Assembly: GCF_041154455.1 (NCBI RefSeq)
Contig: NZ_AP028664.1
Location: forward strand, 1,055,001 to 1,119,000
Source: Variovorax sp. V213
GTDB taxonomy: Bacteria > Pseudomonadota > Gammaproteobacteria > Burkholderiales > Burkholderiaceae_C
Reading direction: 5' to 3'
DNA length: 64,000 bases
Every line of letters starts with the position of its first letter. Position 1 is the stretch's first letter. Made by a program: the position numbers and the translations under genes. Under the pieces are notes generated by a model. That model was not told the origin of the DNA, made no database searches, and saw only the letters and a list, made by a program, of their open reading frames with translations. Of this stretch, positions 24,500 to 33,070 are shown one piece after another.

Positions 24500-25516
24500 A
24501 TGTCTTTCAAGATTCTCTGCTGCGACGGCGGCGGCATCCGCGGCATCATCACGGCGCTGCTGATCCAGGACCTGGACCGAAGCTTCGGCATCGTCCAAGG
24601 GGCAGACGGTTTCGCCGGCACTTCCACTGGTGGCCTGATCTCGCTGGGCCTGGTGAGCAATGTGGGCATCGACGCCATCGTCAATCTCTACTTGAACGAA
24701 GGGGCCAAGATCTTCGAGCCCAATGGCTGGTTGCTGGGCGCACAGGCCAAACAGCAGGACCGTGCGCCGGCGCAGTCCATGGAAGAACTGCTGGGCAGCG
24801 GCCCTGGCATCTTCAGATGCCAGTACGTCAACACCGGCTTGCAGGCAGTCGCCCAGGAACTGGTGGGTGGAGGCGCGTTGTCGTCGGCGAGCCGCTTCGT
24901 GGCCGTCAACTCCGCGCGGCTATGGGATGCGAGCGACAACAGTTGGGCGCCGTGCACCATCTCCAACGGTCCGAGCAACACCTACCGGGGCATCAGCATG
25001 GTGGACGCCGCGCTGGCCACCTCGGCCGCGCCGACGTACTTCCCGCCGTACCGGGTGGGTGACTTCGGCTACTTCGCCGACGGCGGCACCTTCGCCAACA
25101 ACCCCTCGATGACGGCGATCGTGGAAGCGATCTACCAGGGCTACGCCACCGCCACGTCGGACATCGTGATGCTGTCGCTGGGCACTGGCGCCAATCCGGT
25201 GGGCGTGCCGCCCGGTTCCGTGTCCAATCCGCTGGACTGGGGCGTCACGCATTGGCTGTGGCCGTTCAGCAATGGCGCGGTGCCGGCCACGGCGCTGCTC
25301 AATCTCACCATGGATGCCACCGCGGAGTTGGCGGCGATCCAGGCCCAGCAGCTGCTCGGCAGCAACTACATGCGCGGCAATGTGCCGCTGAGCCAGCCGT
25401 TCGGTCTGGACGACTACAAGAACGTCGGCGAATTGGTGAGCGCGACGCAGAACTACATGGAGACCTCGCCCGAGTGGGCGGCGGTGCGCAGCTGGGTGCA
25501 GCAGAACTGGACGTGA
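24500..25516 (+). CDS. Patatin-like phospholipase
   Basis: A 338-residue patatin-fold lipid acyl hydrolase. The oxyanion loop DGGGIRG (9-15), the nucleophile elbow GTSTG (Ser42) and the catalytic Asp194 in FADGGTFANNPS make up the Ser-Asp dyad. The sequence is closest in pattern to cytosolic patatins of the type found in plants and in CapV effectors, but no nucleotidyltransferase gene lies near, so a CBASS role is not supported. There is no signal peptide. It stands alone between two gaps of more than 300 bases, downstream of the aro-like operon, and could have been acquired separately. Confidence 0.88.
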   Translation: MSFKILCCDGGGIRGIITALLIQDLDRSFGIVQGADGFAGTSTGGLISLGLVSNVGIDAIVNLYLNEGAKIFEPNGWLLGAQAKQQDRAPAQSMEELLGSGPGIFRCQYVNTGLQAVAQELVGGGALSSASRFVAVNSARLWDASDNSWAPCTISNGPSNTYRGISMVDAALATSAAPTYFPPYRVGDFGYFADGGTFANNPSMTAIVEAIYQGYATATSDIVMLSLGTGANPVGVPPGSVSNPLDWGVTHWLWPFSNGAVPATALLNLTMDATAELAAIQAQQLLGSNYMRGNVPLSQPFGLDDYKNVGELVSATQNYMETSPEWAAVRSWVQQNWT

Positions 25517-25839
25517 GCGAGCAGGCGCGCGAGGGGACTGCGCATGGCGATATGAAGGCGGTGGGTGCCGGCCAAGCCGCCGATAACTCGGGATTCTCCT
25601 GATGTGAGGTGCGCAGCCAAACGACGGCAATGGGGCGCTTCAGACTGATTGCTGACCTTCGACCGAGTCGTGTGGAGGCGTACGCTCCGCGAGAAGCCGA
25701 CGCTTAAATCTGACCAACTCGGTCGCAGGTGATTTGCAGCCTCTGGTGCCAGATGAACGCAGCCGTCGTGCAAGAGAACTATTAACCCGCCGTGCTTCAC
25801 GCGGATCAACCTCTTCTTTTGCAATGCGGCGAGTGCTCC
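25517..25839. other. 323-base gap between convergent genes
   Basis: The stretch lies between the ends of the patatin and amidohydrolase genes. It has no gene that can be supported; a minus-strand frame of 123 codons crosses it and runs into the patatin gene, but it resembles no protein family and has no clear ribosome binding site. No T-run-flanked hairpin could be recognised as a terminator. It may contain remnant DNA like the gap on the other side of the patatin gene. Confidence 0.4.
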
Positions 25840-27306
25840 TCAGGGTTTCAGGGCTCCAGTCGCCGCAGCGCGAATGCGGTCCGCCGATTGCCGCGCGCGG
25901 CGCATGATGCCGCGCGTGTCGTAGGCCAGCAGCCGGCCGTTGCGCTTCACGATGCGCCCGTCGACCATCACGGTGTCGACGTTGGCTGCACTGCCGCTCT
26001 GCACGATGGCGGTCTCGCTGTTGCCGATCGGGCCCATGTTCAGGTCCTGCGTGCGCACCAGGATGATGTCGGCGCGCTTGCCTTCGGTGATCGAACCGGT
26101 GACGTCGCCGAGCCCCATGGCGATGGCGCCGTTGAGGGTCGCCATTTCGATCACCTCGGGCACGCCGACCGCCTTCGACCGCTCGCTCGGCGTGCCGGCC
26201 CACGGCACGCCCAGGTTCCAGGTGAAGCGCATCGCTTCGAACATGTCCGGCGGTGCGATGGAGGTTGCGTCGCTCGACAGCGAGATGGTCAGGCCCGCGT
26301 TGCGCATCGCGAAGAGCGCGGCGCGTGCATCGCCGGTGCCGCTGAGCCGCAGTTCGGAATGCGTGGCAAAGGAAAGTGGCGTTTTGGTGCGCGCCATCGC
26401 CGCCAGGTCGGCTGCGCTGGCGGGCACGTAGTGCGCGAGCATGAAATCCGGGCCCAGGTAGCCGCGCCGTTCGTAGTCGACGGCATCGACGTTGTTCGGC
26501 GCCTCCTGCGGCGCGTGGATTGCAGTGGGTAATCCGCTGGCCTTGGCGGACTTCATCTCTTCATGGAACACGGCGTCGGTGCTTTGCTGCGGGCCGCGCA
26601 GGTTCAACCCCAGATGCACCAGCCCGTCGAAAGGCGAGCGCTCGCCGAACCACTCGCGCCGCACGCGGGACAGGTCGTCGTAGCGGTTGATCTCGTCGGC
26701 GGGCATCTTGTCGACGTGGCCGTAGGCGTAGCGGGCGCGCAGCAGCGAGTGCTGGTGCGCACGCAACTCGGCATCGGCATGGGCTGGCGAGCGGGTGTTG
26801 TGCGACCAGTTGTGCACGGTGGTGGTGCCGCCGTTCGCCAGCTCGGCGCAGCCCAGCATCACGCTGTTGTAGAAGTCGTCGGGCGTATACAGGGTCGAGG
26901 TCGCGCTCTTGGCGGGGTAGTACGAGAAGCCGCCGTCGCGCACGGTGAAGCTGCGGCCGATGGCGCTCCACATGTGATAGTGCGAATTGACGAAGCCCGG
27001 CATGACGATCATGTCGGTCGCGTCGATGATCACCGCGCCGGCCGGTGCGCTCAGGCCGCGTCCGATCTTCTCGATCATGCCGTCGCGGACCCATACGTCG
27101 GCACGCGGCAGAACGCCCTTGGCGCGGTCGACCGTGATGACCGCGCCGTTGCGGATGAGGTAGCTGCCGCGGCGGATGCCGGGCGATGCGGGTGCACGCG
27201 TCGTGCGGGCCGACACCGACGCCGAGCCGACGAGTGCCGGCGCACCGGTGGCGGCGACCATCAGCGCGCCGACAAAACGGGTGAAGTCTCTCTTGGTTGT
27301 TTGCAT
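25840..27306 (-). CDS. Amidohydrolase-family deaminase/hydrolase with export signal
   Basis: A 488-residue metal-dependent hydrolase of the amidohydrolase superfamily, MTA/SAH-deaminase or 8-oxoguanine-deaminase branch. The N-terminus (KRDFTRFVGALMVAATGAPALVG) looks like a Tat-type signal with Lys-Arg, so the enzyme is probably periplasmic, which is unusual for this branch. Metal ligands: His109 and His111 in NSHYHMW, the His in IHAPQE, the His in LAHYV and the Asp in SSDATSI. It is the last gene of the operon running from 31093. It should cleave an amide or deaminate a ring compound before or after uptake. Confidence 0.82.
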   Translation of the reverse strand: MQTTKRDFTRFVGALMVAATGAPALVGSASVSARTTRAPASPGIRRGSYLIRNGAVITVDRAKGVLPRADVWVRDGMIEKIGRGLSAPAGAVIIDATDMIVMPGFVNSHYHMWSAIGRSFTVRDGGFSYYPAKSATSTLYTPDDFYNSVMLGCAELANGGTTTVHNWSHNTRSPAHADAELRAHQHSLLRARYAYGHVDKMPADEINRYDDLSRVRREWFGERSPFDGLVHLGLNLRGPQQSTDAVFHEEMKSAKASGLPTAIHAPQEAPNNVDAVDYERRGYLGPDFMLAHYVPASAADLAAMARTKTPLSFATHSELRLSGTGDARAALFAMRNAGLTISLSSDATSIAPPDMFEAMRFTWNLGVPWAGTPSERSKAVGVPEVIEMATLNGAIAMGLGDVTGSITEGKRADIILVRTQDLNMGPIGNSETAIVQSGSAANVDTVMVDGRIVKRNGRLLAYDTRGIMRRARQSADRIRAAATGALKP

Positions 27307-27357
27307 GTCCAGACCCAGTGATTGAAGTGACGAAAAGAAGAGGAAGCGAGAGCCCGC

Positions 27358-28119
27358 TCAATACGCCTTGAGAAGAAACGCCGCGGTCATCGCCAGCCCC
27401 GTCAGCACGACGAAGCCTCGCACGACATCGGGCTTCAGCCGCCGTGCGGCCATGCCGCCGGCATAGCCGCCGACCGTGGCGCCGAGGGCCATCCAAAGGG
27501 CGTGTGTCCAGACGATCGCGCCGCTGGCCGCGTAGATGGCCACGGCGATCAGCGTCAGGATCGCGGAGACGAAGTTCTTGATGCCGTTCATGCGCCCCAT
27601 GTCCGTGTGCCCCAGCGCGCCGAGCATGGCGAGCAGCAGGATGCCCAGGCCTCCATTGAAGTAGCCGCCATAGACGGCGACCGCGACGATGCCCAGGTCG
27701 GCGATCCAGCGGCCTCGTGGCTTGCGGTTGTCGGCGGTGGCGAGCCTGCGGCGCACCAGGCCGGGCCCGATCGCGAAGAGCAGCGTCGCGGCCAGCAGCA
27801 GCCACGGCACGATGCGGGCAAACGCACGGTTCGAGGTCGAGAGCAGCAGCGCCGCACCGGCTGCGCCACCGAGCACCGACAGCACGCCCAGCCACAGGAG
27901 CGAGGGCGACATCGGACCCGACAGTTCCTTGCGCAGCGCCCAGGCGCCGGCCAGGTAGCCCGGCAGCAGCGCGGCGGTGCCGGTGGCGTTGGCCGACACC
28001 AGCGGCACGCCGACCATCGCCAGCGCAGGCAGGGTCAGAAAACTGCCGCCGCCAGCCACGGCATTGAGCGCACCGGCCAGTGCCGCGGCGCCGCCGAGCA
28101 GCGCCCAGTCGAGCAGCAT
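27358..28119 (-). CDS. TauE/SafE-family membrane protein
   Basis: A 253-residue protein with about eight hydrophobic helices, of the sulfite exporter TauE/SafE (DUF81) family: N-terminal ALAGALNAVAGGGSFLTLPALAMVGVPLVSANATGTAALLPG is the family signature, and the second half repeats the pattern (GIVAVAVYGGYFNGGLGILLLAMLGALG). Members export sulfite, sulfoacetate or other small organic anions. The ATG at 28119 overlaps the last base of the MFS stop (TGATG), so it is coupled to that gene. Its role in the operon may be export of an anionic by-product. Confidence 0.85.
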   Translation of the reverse strand: MLLDWALLGGAAALAGALNAVAGGGSFLTLPALAMVGVPLVSANATGTAALLPGYLAGAWALRKELSGPMSPSLLWLGVLSVLGGAAGAALLLSTSNRAFARIVPWLLLAATLLFAIGPGLVRRRLATADNRKPRGRWIADLGIVAVAVYGGYFNGGLGILLLAMLGALGHTDMGRMNGIKNFVSAILTLIAVAIYAASGAIVWTHALWMALGATVGGYAGGMAARRLKPDVVRGFVVLTGLAMTAAFLLKAY

Positions 28120-29372
28120 CACGGCGTGCGCGCCGGCAGCGACATGCGGTCGGTGCGCAGCAGCATCGTGAGCACCACGCCCACGGCCGCCAGCAGCGTG
28201 ATCTGCGCCAGCCCGGCCACGCTCCAGCCGAAGCGCGAGGCGATGCCGCCGATGACGAAGCCCGCGACCGCACCCGCGCCGTACAGCGTGGTGACGAACA
28301 CGCCCGTGGCGCGGCTGGTGAGCGAGGCGTGCACGGCCTTGATGTGATAGCCGGCCAGGTTCACGTACAGCACGCCGCTCACCACGAAGCCCCAGGCGAA
28401 GGACAGCGCCGACTGCACCAGCATGTCGGTGGGGCCCGAGAACATCAGGAAGCCCAGCAGGCCGGTGCCCACGAAGCTCGCCGAGAGCACGAGCTTGGGG
28501 TGGAAGCGGTCGCCGAGCCAGCCGCCGAAGATCGACGCGAACACGCCGAAGCCGAAGATGCTCATGACGCGGCCCGTGTCCGACGGCGTGTAGTGCAGGT
28601 GCTCGCGCAGGAAGGTCGGGTACATGCCGAGATAGCCGTAGATGCAGAGCCCGCCGATGACGCTCATGCCGGTCAGCAGGGCCGTGTTGCGGTTCCACAG
28701 GGTCGTGGCGCCGCGCTGGTCGGTGCGCCCGCCGGTGGCCGACACGTTCTCGGTCATGCGCTTGCTCACGGCGAGCGCGATGATTGCCATGGCCGCGAAG
28801 CCCGCGACACCGAACACGATGAGCGGCAGGCGCCAGTCGCGCTCGACGCCGATCAGGTGGCCGCCGAGCAGCGGCCCCAGGATCGCGCCGATCCCGAAAG
28901 AGAAGTTGATGGCGCCCACGGCGGTGGCGCGGTAGCGCGCGAAGTAGCTCGCGGCAATGGCGATCACCACCGTCAGCTGCATCGCTTCGCCGATGCCGGT
29001 GACGGCCCGGTAGACGATCATGTCGGCGAAGCCGTACGAGTAGGCCGCCAGCAGCGTGCCCAGCGAGAAGATCGCAATGCCGATCTGCAGCACCGTCTTG
29101 CGCGACAGCCGCGCCAGCAGGTAGCCCGTGGGAACGCCGGCCACGGCCATGCCCAGCGTGAAGATGGTGGACAGCAGGCCGGTGTCGGCCAGGCTGAAGC
29201 CGAACTCCTTGCGCACGTCCGCGGCGATGAGCGGAAAGATCTGCCGGTCCATCGCGTTGAGCGCGTACGAGGCGAGCAGCACCAGGAACATGCCGATCTC
29301 CAGCGCGGTGATGGGTGCCTCGCGGCGCGCGCCACCGGCCGCCGGGGAAATGACCGAGGTTGAGGAATGCAC
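28119..29372 (-). CDS. MFS transporter, probable importer of the operon substrate
   Basis: A 417-residue, 12-helix major facilitator protein of the aromatic-acid/sialate (ACS-like) group. The first helix pair LASYALNAMDRQIFPLIAADVRKEFGFSLADTGLLSTIF and the loop TGYLLARLSRKTVL are typical of this group. It lies between the deacetylase-like and TauE genes on the same strand, 76 bases after the former. The context suggests uptake of the cyclic amide or imide degraded by the neighbouring enzymes; the sequence alone does not identify the substrate. Confidence 0.85.
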   Translation of the reverse strand: MHSSTSVISPAAGGARREAPITALEIGMFLVLLASYALNAMDRQIFPLIAADVRKEFGFSLADTGLLSTIFTLGMAVAGVPTGYLLARLSRKTVLQIGIAIFSLGTLLAAYSYGFADMIVYRAVTGIGEAMQLTVVIAIAASYFARYRATAVGAINFSFGIGAILGPLLGGHLIGVERDWRLPLIVFGVAGFAAMAIIALAVSKRMTENVSATGGRTDQRGATTLWNRNTALLTGMSVIGGLCIYGYLGMYPTFLREHLHYTPSDTGRVMSIFGFGVFASIFGGWLGDRFHPKLVLSASFVGTGLLGFLMFSGPTDMLVQSALSFAWGFVVSGVLYVNLAGYHIKAVHASLTSRATGVFVTTLYGAGAVAGFVIGGIASRFGWSVAGLAQITLLAAVGVVLTMLLRTDRMSLPARTP

Positions 29373-29448
29373 GTGTTGTCTCCTTCTCGTCGAGCGAGAA
29401 ATCTGTTTGTTGTTTATTCGTTCGTTGCCCGGAGTCTCCAGCGATGGT

Positions 29449-30327
29449 TCACGCCACGGTGCTTGCCGCGCCGTACCAGTCGAGGATCTGCTCGCCGGTC
29501 ATGAAGGCGACGTCGTCGTGCTTCTGGATGTGCGCCAGCGCCTCGCGGAAGTAGCGCAGGCGGTGCGGCGCGCCCATGATGTACGGATGCACCACCAGCG
29601 CCATGACGCGGGCCGAATCTTTAGCGTCTGCGTAGAGCTGTTCGAACTGGTCGATGGCGCGGTCGCGGTACTCGCTGGCCTTGTGGTGCTGGATCAGCAT
29701 CATCGCCACGTCGTTGCATTCCTGCGTGTAGGGCACGTTCACGATCGAGCCGCCGTCGCGCGTCTTCAGCCGTACGGGCTGGTCGTCGAGCACCCAGTCG
29801 CACACGTACTCGTAGCCTTGCTCGGCCAGGATGTCGGGCGTGTGCCAGGTCTCGGTGAGCCCCGGGCCGAGCCAGCCGCGCGGGCGCTTGCCGGTGTAGG
29901 CGCGAATGGCCTCGGTGGTTTTGGCGATGTCCTCGACCTCGTCGGGCACCTTCTGCATGTTGCGTTGCCCGAAGCCGTGGCCGATGAACTCCCACTGCCG
30001 CTCTTTCGCCGCCCTGGCGATGGGCTCGTAGGCGCCGATGGCCGAACCGTTGATGGCGAGCGTGGCGTTGATGCCGAGCGCGTCGATCACTTCCAGCATG
30101 CGCCAGAAGCCGACGCGATTGCCGTACTCGTGCCAGGCCCAGTTCGGGATGTCGGGCATCGGCGAACCGCCGGCCGGTGGCGTCAGCACGGTGCGGGGCA
30201 TGGTCTCGTCGATATTCCATTCCTCGACGTTGACGATGACCCAGACCGCCAGCCGCCTGCCGCCGGGCAGCTTCAGGGCGGGACGGTCCGCGATGGACGA
30301 GTACGAGATGCGTTCGAGTGGTTTCAT
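29449..30327 (-). CDS. Polysaccharide-deacetylase-fold hydrolase, imidase/allantoinase-like
   Basis: A 292-residue NodB-like fold enzyme of the PuuE-allantoinase/cyclic-imidase branch. It begins with VIVNVEEWNID, has the NATLAINGSAIGAY and EFIGHGFGQRNM segments characteristic of that branch (His-rich metal site in place of the classic polysaccharide deacetylase motifs), and ends with VMALVVHPYIMGAPHRLRYF. The length matches described cyclic imide hydrolases of about 293 residues and PuuE of about 310. There is no signal peptide. It is preceded by the FAH-family gene and followed by the MFS gene, so ring opening of a cyclic imide or ureide in the cytoplasm is the best inference. Confidence 0.82.
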   Translation of the reverse strand: MKPLERISYSSIADRPALKLPGGRRLAVWVIVNVEEWNIDETMPRTVLTPPAGGSPMPDIPNWAWHEYGNRVGFWRMLEVIDALGINATLAINGSAIGAYEPIARAAKERQWEFIGHGFGQRNMQKVPDEVEDIAKTTEAIRAYTGKRPRGWLGPGLTETWHTPDILAEQGYEYVCDWVLDDQPVRLKTRDGGSIVNVPYTQECNDVAMMLIQHHKASEYRDRAIDQFEQLYADAKDSARVMALVVHPYIMGAPHRLRYFREALAHIQKHDDVAFMTGEQILDWYGAASTVA

Positions 30328-30367
30328 GGTGTCTCCGTAATCAGTTCGATGCGGTGCTGTGCCGGCC

Positions 30368-31093
30368 TCAGACGATTTCGACCTGCAGGGGCGCGAGCCC
30401 GTCGATGCGGCCGGTGAGCTTGTCGCCGCGCTGCACCGGGCCGACCCCTTCCGGCGTGCCGGTGAAGATCAGGTCGCCGGGCAGCAGCCGGTATTGCCTG
30501 GACAACTCGCTCACGATCTCGTGGACGTTCCAGATCATCTTCTCGAGCACCGAGTCCTGCCGCACCGCGCCGTTCACCGAGAGGTTGAGCGTTCCCGAGC
30601 GGATGTGCCCGACCTTCGCCACGGGATGGATCGGGCCGCAGGGCGCCGAGTGGTCGAACGACTTGCCCTGCTCCCACGGCAGGCCGCGCTTGTTGCATTC
30701 GCGCTGGCGGTCGCGCCGCGTCATGTCGAGGCCCGCAGCGTAGCCGAAGACGTGGTCAAGTGCCGTCTCGGGCGACACGTTCGATGCATCGCTGCCGATG
30801 GCCACGACGAGCTCGAATTCGAACTGGAAATCGTCCGTCAGCGTGGGGTAGGGCACGCGCCCGTCGGTTACCACCGAGTCGGAGGGCTTCTGGAAGAAGA
30901 ACGGCGGATCGCGCTCGTCGCCTTCCTTCATCTCGCGGATGTGGGCCAGGTAGTTGCGGCCCACGCAGTAGACGCGACGCACCGGAAAGCGCTTGTCGCT
31001 GCCCACGATGTCGATGGAGATGGGCTGGACTTGAAGGGCGTCGATAGCGGCACGGGTATCGGTCGCGAGGTCGGCCGTCAGCTGGGGGGGCAT
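30368..31093 (-). CDS. Fumarylacetoacetate hydrolase-family protein
   Basis: A 241-residue FAH-fold enzyme. The metal-binding Glu residues are in DFQFEFELVVAIG, the Asp in GLDMTRRDRQ, and the Lys/Asp pair in QGKSFDHSAPCGP; GDLIFTGTPEGVGPVQRGD is the family signature near the C-terminus. Typical members are hydrolases, hydratases or decarboxylases of 2-oxo dicarboxylic acids, such as fumarylpyruvate hydrolase. It is the first gene of the operon divergent from the AraC regulator and may handle the dicarboxylic product after ring opening and deamination. Confidence 0.88.
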   Translation of the reverse strand: MPPQLTADLATDTRAAIDALQVQPISIDIVGSDKRFPVRRVYCVGRNYLAHIREMKEGDERDPPFFFQKPSDSVVTDGRVPYPTLTDDFQFEFELVVAIGSDASNVSPETALDHVFGYAAGLDMTRRDRQRECNKRGLPWEQGKSFDHSAPCGPIHPVAKVGHIRSGTLNLSVNGAVRQDSVLEKMIWNVHEIVSELSRQYRLLPGDLIFTGTPEGVGPVQRGDKLTGRIDGLAPLQVEIV

Positions 31094-31128
31094 GGGTTTG
31101 TCTCTCTGGAAGGTTTGGAAAGGAGTGG

Positions 31129-31204
31129 CTAGAGTCTAGGAACGCGGCCCCCCGGCCTCAACGCACAGGCTTGCGCAAAGATATGCAATCCTTGCGATCT
31201 TGCG
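31129..31204. promoter_or_regulatory. Palindrome and CTTGCG repeats between FAH operon and AraC gene
   Basis: CTAGA-G-TCTAG (31129-31139) is a perfect 11-bp palindrome 36 bases before the FAH start. Closer to the AraC gene, CTTGCG occurs three times in direct orientation (31170, 31191 and 31199); the first two are 21 bp apart, two helical turns, as expected for the paired half-sites of an AraC protein. TTGCGCAA at 31171-31178 is also palindromic. Function is inferred from position. Confidence 0.4.
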
Positions 31205-31216
31205 ACCGGCTCCCTC

Positions 31217-32191
31217 ATGCAACCCACGCCTTCTTCCATCGAATTCACGCCGCCCCGCGCCGGTGCGGCCCGTGCCGCCATCAGCAACTACACGATGGCG
31301 GCGCGGGCGCAGCGCGCCTATTTCGGGATTCACGACCAGAGCAACTGCCTGCCGAACCCGGTGCCGCACCGGCATGAGTACTTCCAGATCTACGTCAACA
31401 CGCGGGGCGAGACCACGCACTACATCGGCGGCAACCAGCGCGCCATCGGCGCCGGCACGGTGAGCTTCGTGCTCCCCTTCCTGGTCCACTACATCCCGAA
31501 CGCGGCCGACGGCGTGTTCCACGTGATCAACATCAGCAAGGAGTATCTGCTGCCGTCGCTGGACCCCGATGTGTTCGAGCTGTCGGAGGTGCCGTTGTCA
31601 CGCGCGCCCGAGCTCGCGCCTTTCCGCTTCCAGCATTGCCTGGATTTCCGCTTCGACGAAGCCGAGACCCAGCAACTCCAGGCGCTGTGCGAACGCATGG
31701 CGCAGGAAGCGCAGCGGCCGCCGGGTGAAGACACCGCCAGCCACCTGCTGATTCGCAGCCATCTGCTCCACCTGATCGGCATGGTGTGGCGGCGCTACGG
31801 CGACGAGTTTCGCAACTGCGAGGCGCAGGGGCTGGCTCTGCAGTCGTACCGGCCGGCGGTGCTGCGCTGCATCCGCTACATCAGCCGAAACCTCGCGCAG
31901 GAGCTGAACCTGGCGGACGCGGCGCATGCGAGCCATGTGTCGCCCACGCACCTGGCCCACCTGCTGAAGAGCGAAACGGGCAAGACCTTCCTGGAGCTGG
32001 TGACCGAGCGCCGGATCGAGCGCGCCAAGACGCTGCTGGTCTTCACCGGCGCCTCCGCAGCGGAGATCGGTGAAAGCACAGGGTTTGGAGAGCCGACGCA
32101 GTTCGCGCGCCGTTTCGGACAGATCGTAGGGGCGACGCCTTCTGCGTACCGGCGGCAATTTCAGCGAGGTGGGAATCGGACGTGGGACTGA
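31217..32191 (+). CDS. AraC-family transcriptional regulator
   Basis: A 324-residue AraC regulator. The N-terminal half has a cupin pattern (PVPHRHEYFQIYVNTRGETTHYIGG), and the C-terminal domain from about residue 220 has the two helix-turn-helix units, ending in GESTGFGEPTQFARRFGQIVGATPSAYRRQF. It is transcribed away from the FAH/imidase/MFS/TauE/amidohydrolase operon with 123 bases between, and most probably activates it in response to the imported compound. The ATG follows CCCTC without a strong ribosome binding site; the start is supported by family length. Confidence 0.88.
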   Translation: MQPTPSSIEFTPPRAGAARAAISNYTMAARAQRAYFGIHDQSNCLPNPVPHRHEYFQIYVNTRGETTHYIGGNQRAIGAGTVSFVLPFLVHYIPNAADGVFHVINISKEYLLPSLDPDVFELSEVPLSRAPELAPFRFQHCLDFRFDEAETQQLQALCERMAQEAQRPPGEDTASHLLIRSHLLHLIGMVWRRYGDEFRNCEAQGLALQSYRPAVLRCIRYISRNLAQELNLADAAHASHVSPTHLAHLLKSETGKTFLELVTERRIERAKTLLVFTGASAAEIGESTGFGEPTQFARRFGQIVGATPSAYRRQFQRGGNRTWD

Positions 32192-32330
32192 CAACTTGGA
32201 CGCATGAAATTCTTGCCGCATAGCATTTCGAAGTCGGCAATCGCTGCAATGCAGACATCGTCGCGACCGGCAAGCGCCTCAATCGCCCGGCCCTGATACC
32301 CTCCAAACCAACCATCCAAGCCCAATCCGA

Positions 32331-32960
32331 ATGCCCGACCTTCCCCACAGTCCCGCCGCCGACCGCAACAAACAGCCCATCCTCGACGCGTTGACCCGCA
32401 TCCTGGCCGAGCGCGGCACCGCACTGGAGATTGCATCCGGCACAGGTCAGCACGCCGCCTGGTTCGCAGCAGCAATGCCCCAGTGGATCTGGCAGCCCAC
32501 CGATGCAGACGCGCGCATGCTCCCCGCGCTCGCAAGCCGCGTCGCAGAAGCCGCGCTGCCCAATCTCCGCCCGCCGCTCCTGCTCGACGTGATGGCGCCT
32601 CAGTGGCCCTCGCAGGGACCCGCGTTCGCTCAACAAGAAGAAGGAAAGAAGTTCGACGCGATCTACTGCGCCAACATGCTGCACATCGCGCCTTGGGCCA
32701 CATGCGCCGCGCTGATGCAAGGGGCCGCGCGGCATCTGCTTCCGGGCGGGTTGCTGATCACATACGGGCCTTACTTCGAAGAAGAAGTCCCCACGGCGCC
32801 GAGCAACCTGGCGTTCGACGAAGACTTGCGCGCCCGCAATTCCGCCTGGGGCATACGCCGCCTGGAGGACGTGGTGGCAGAGGCGCGCCGTGCAGGCCTC
32901 GCGTTGCGCGAGCGGCATGCGATGCCTGCGAACAATCTGCTGTTGGTCTTTGGCTTCTAA
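32331..32960 (+). CDS. DUF938 methyltransferase-fold protein
   Basis: A 209-residue class I SAM-dependent methyltransferase-like protein of the DUF938 family. ADRNKQPILDALTRIL is the start of the family, followed by the SAM-binding loop LEIASGTGQHAAWFA, the acidic QPTDADARML and the motif IYCANMLHIAPWATCAALMQGAARHLLPGGLL. Family members are widespread in proteobacteria and have no assigned substrate. It stands alone between the AraC gene and the SDR gene, with its own ribosome binding site poorly defined. Confidence 0.88.
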   Translation: MPDLPHSPAADRNKQPILDALTRILAERGTALEIASGTGQHAAWFAAAMPQWIWQPTDADARMLPALASRVAEAALPNLRPPLLLDVMAPQWPSQGPAFAQQEEGKKFDAIYCANMLHIAPWATCAALMQGAARHLLPGGLLITYGPYFEEEVPTAPSNLAFDEDLRARNSAWGIRRLEDVVAEARRAGLALRERHAMPANNLLLVFGF

Positions 32961-33070
32961 GGTCCGTTCGTGGCAAGTGACACTCGGTTGTGTCGCTTTC
33001 GGTATCACTCTGGAAGAATGACTCCCGTCGCCCCGGCAACGGTTTTCGTCCACTGTAGAAACTTCGATCC

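Noticed and set aside
24500..25516. CBASS-type defence system based on the patatin gene
   Set aside because: No CD-NTase, sensor or ancillary gene was seen within several kilobases on either side; the neighbours are metabolic operons.
25453..25824. 123-codon minus-strand frame in the gap after the patatin gene
   Set aside because: No similarity to a family, no clear ribosome binding site, and it runs into the end of the patatin gene.
32976..32998. Operator for the SDR gene (AGTGACAC/GTGTCGCT dyad)
   Set aside because: Short arms with a mismatch and no regulator gene beside it; too weak to call.
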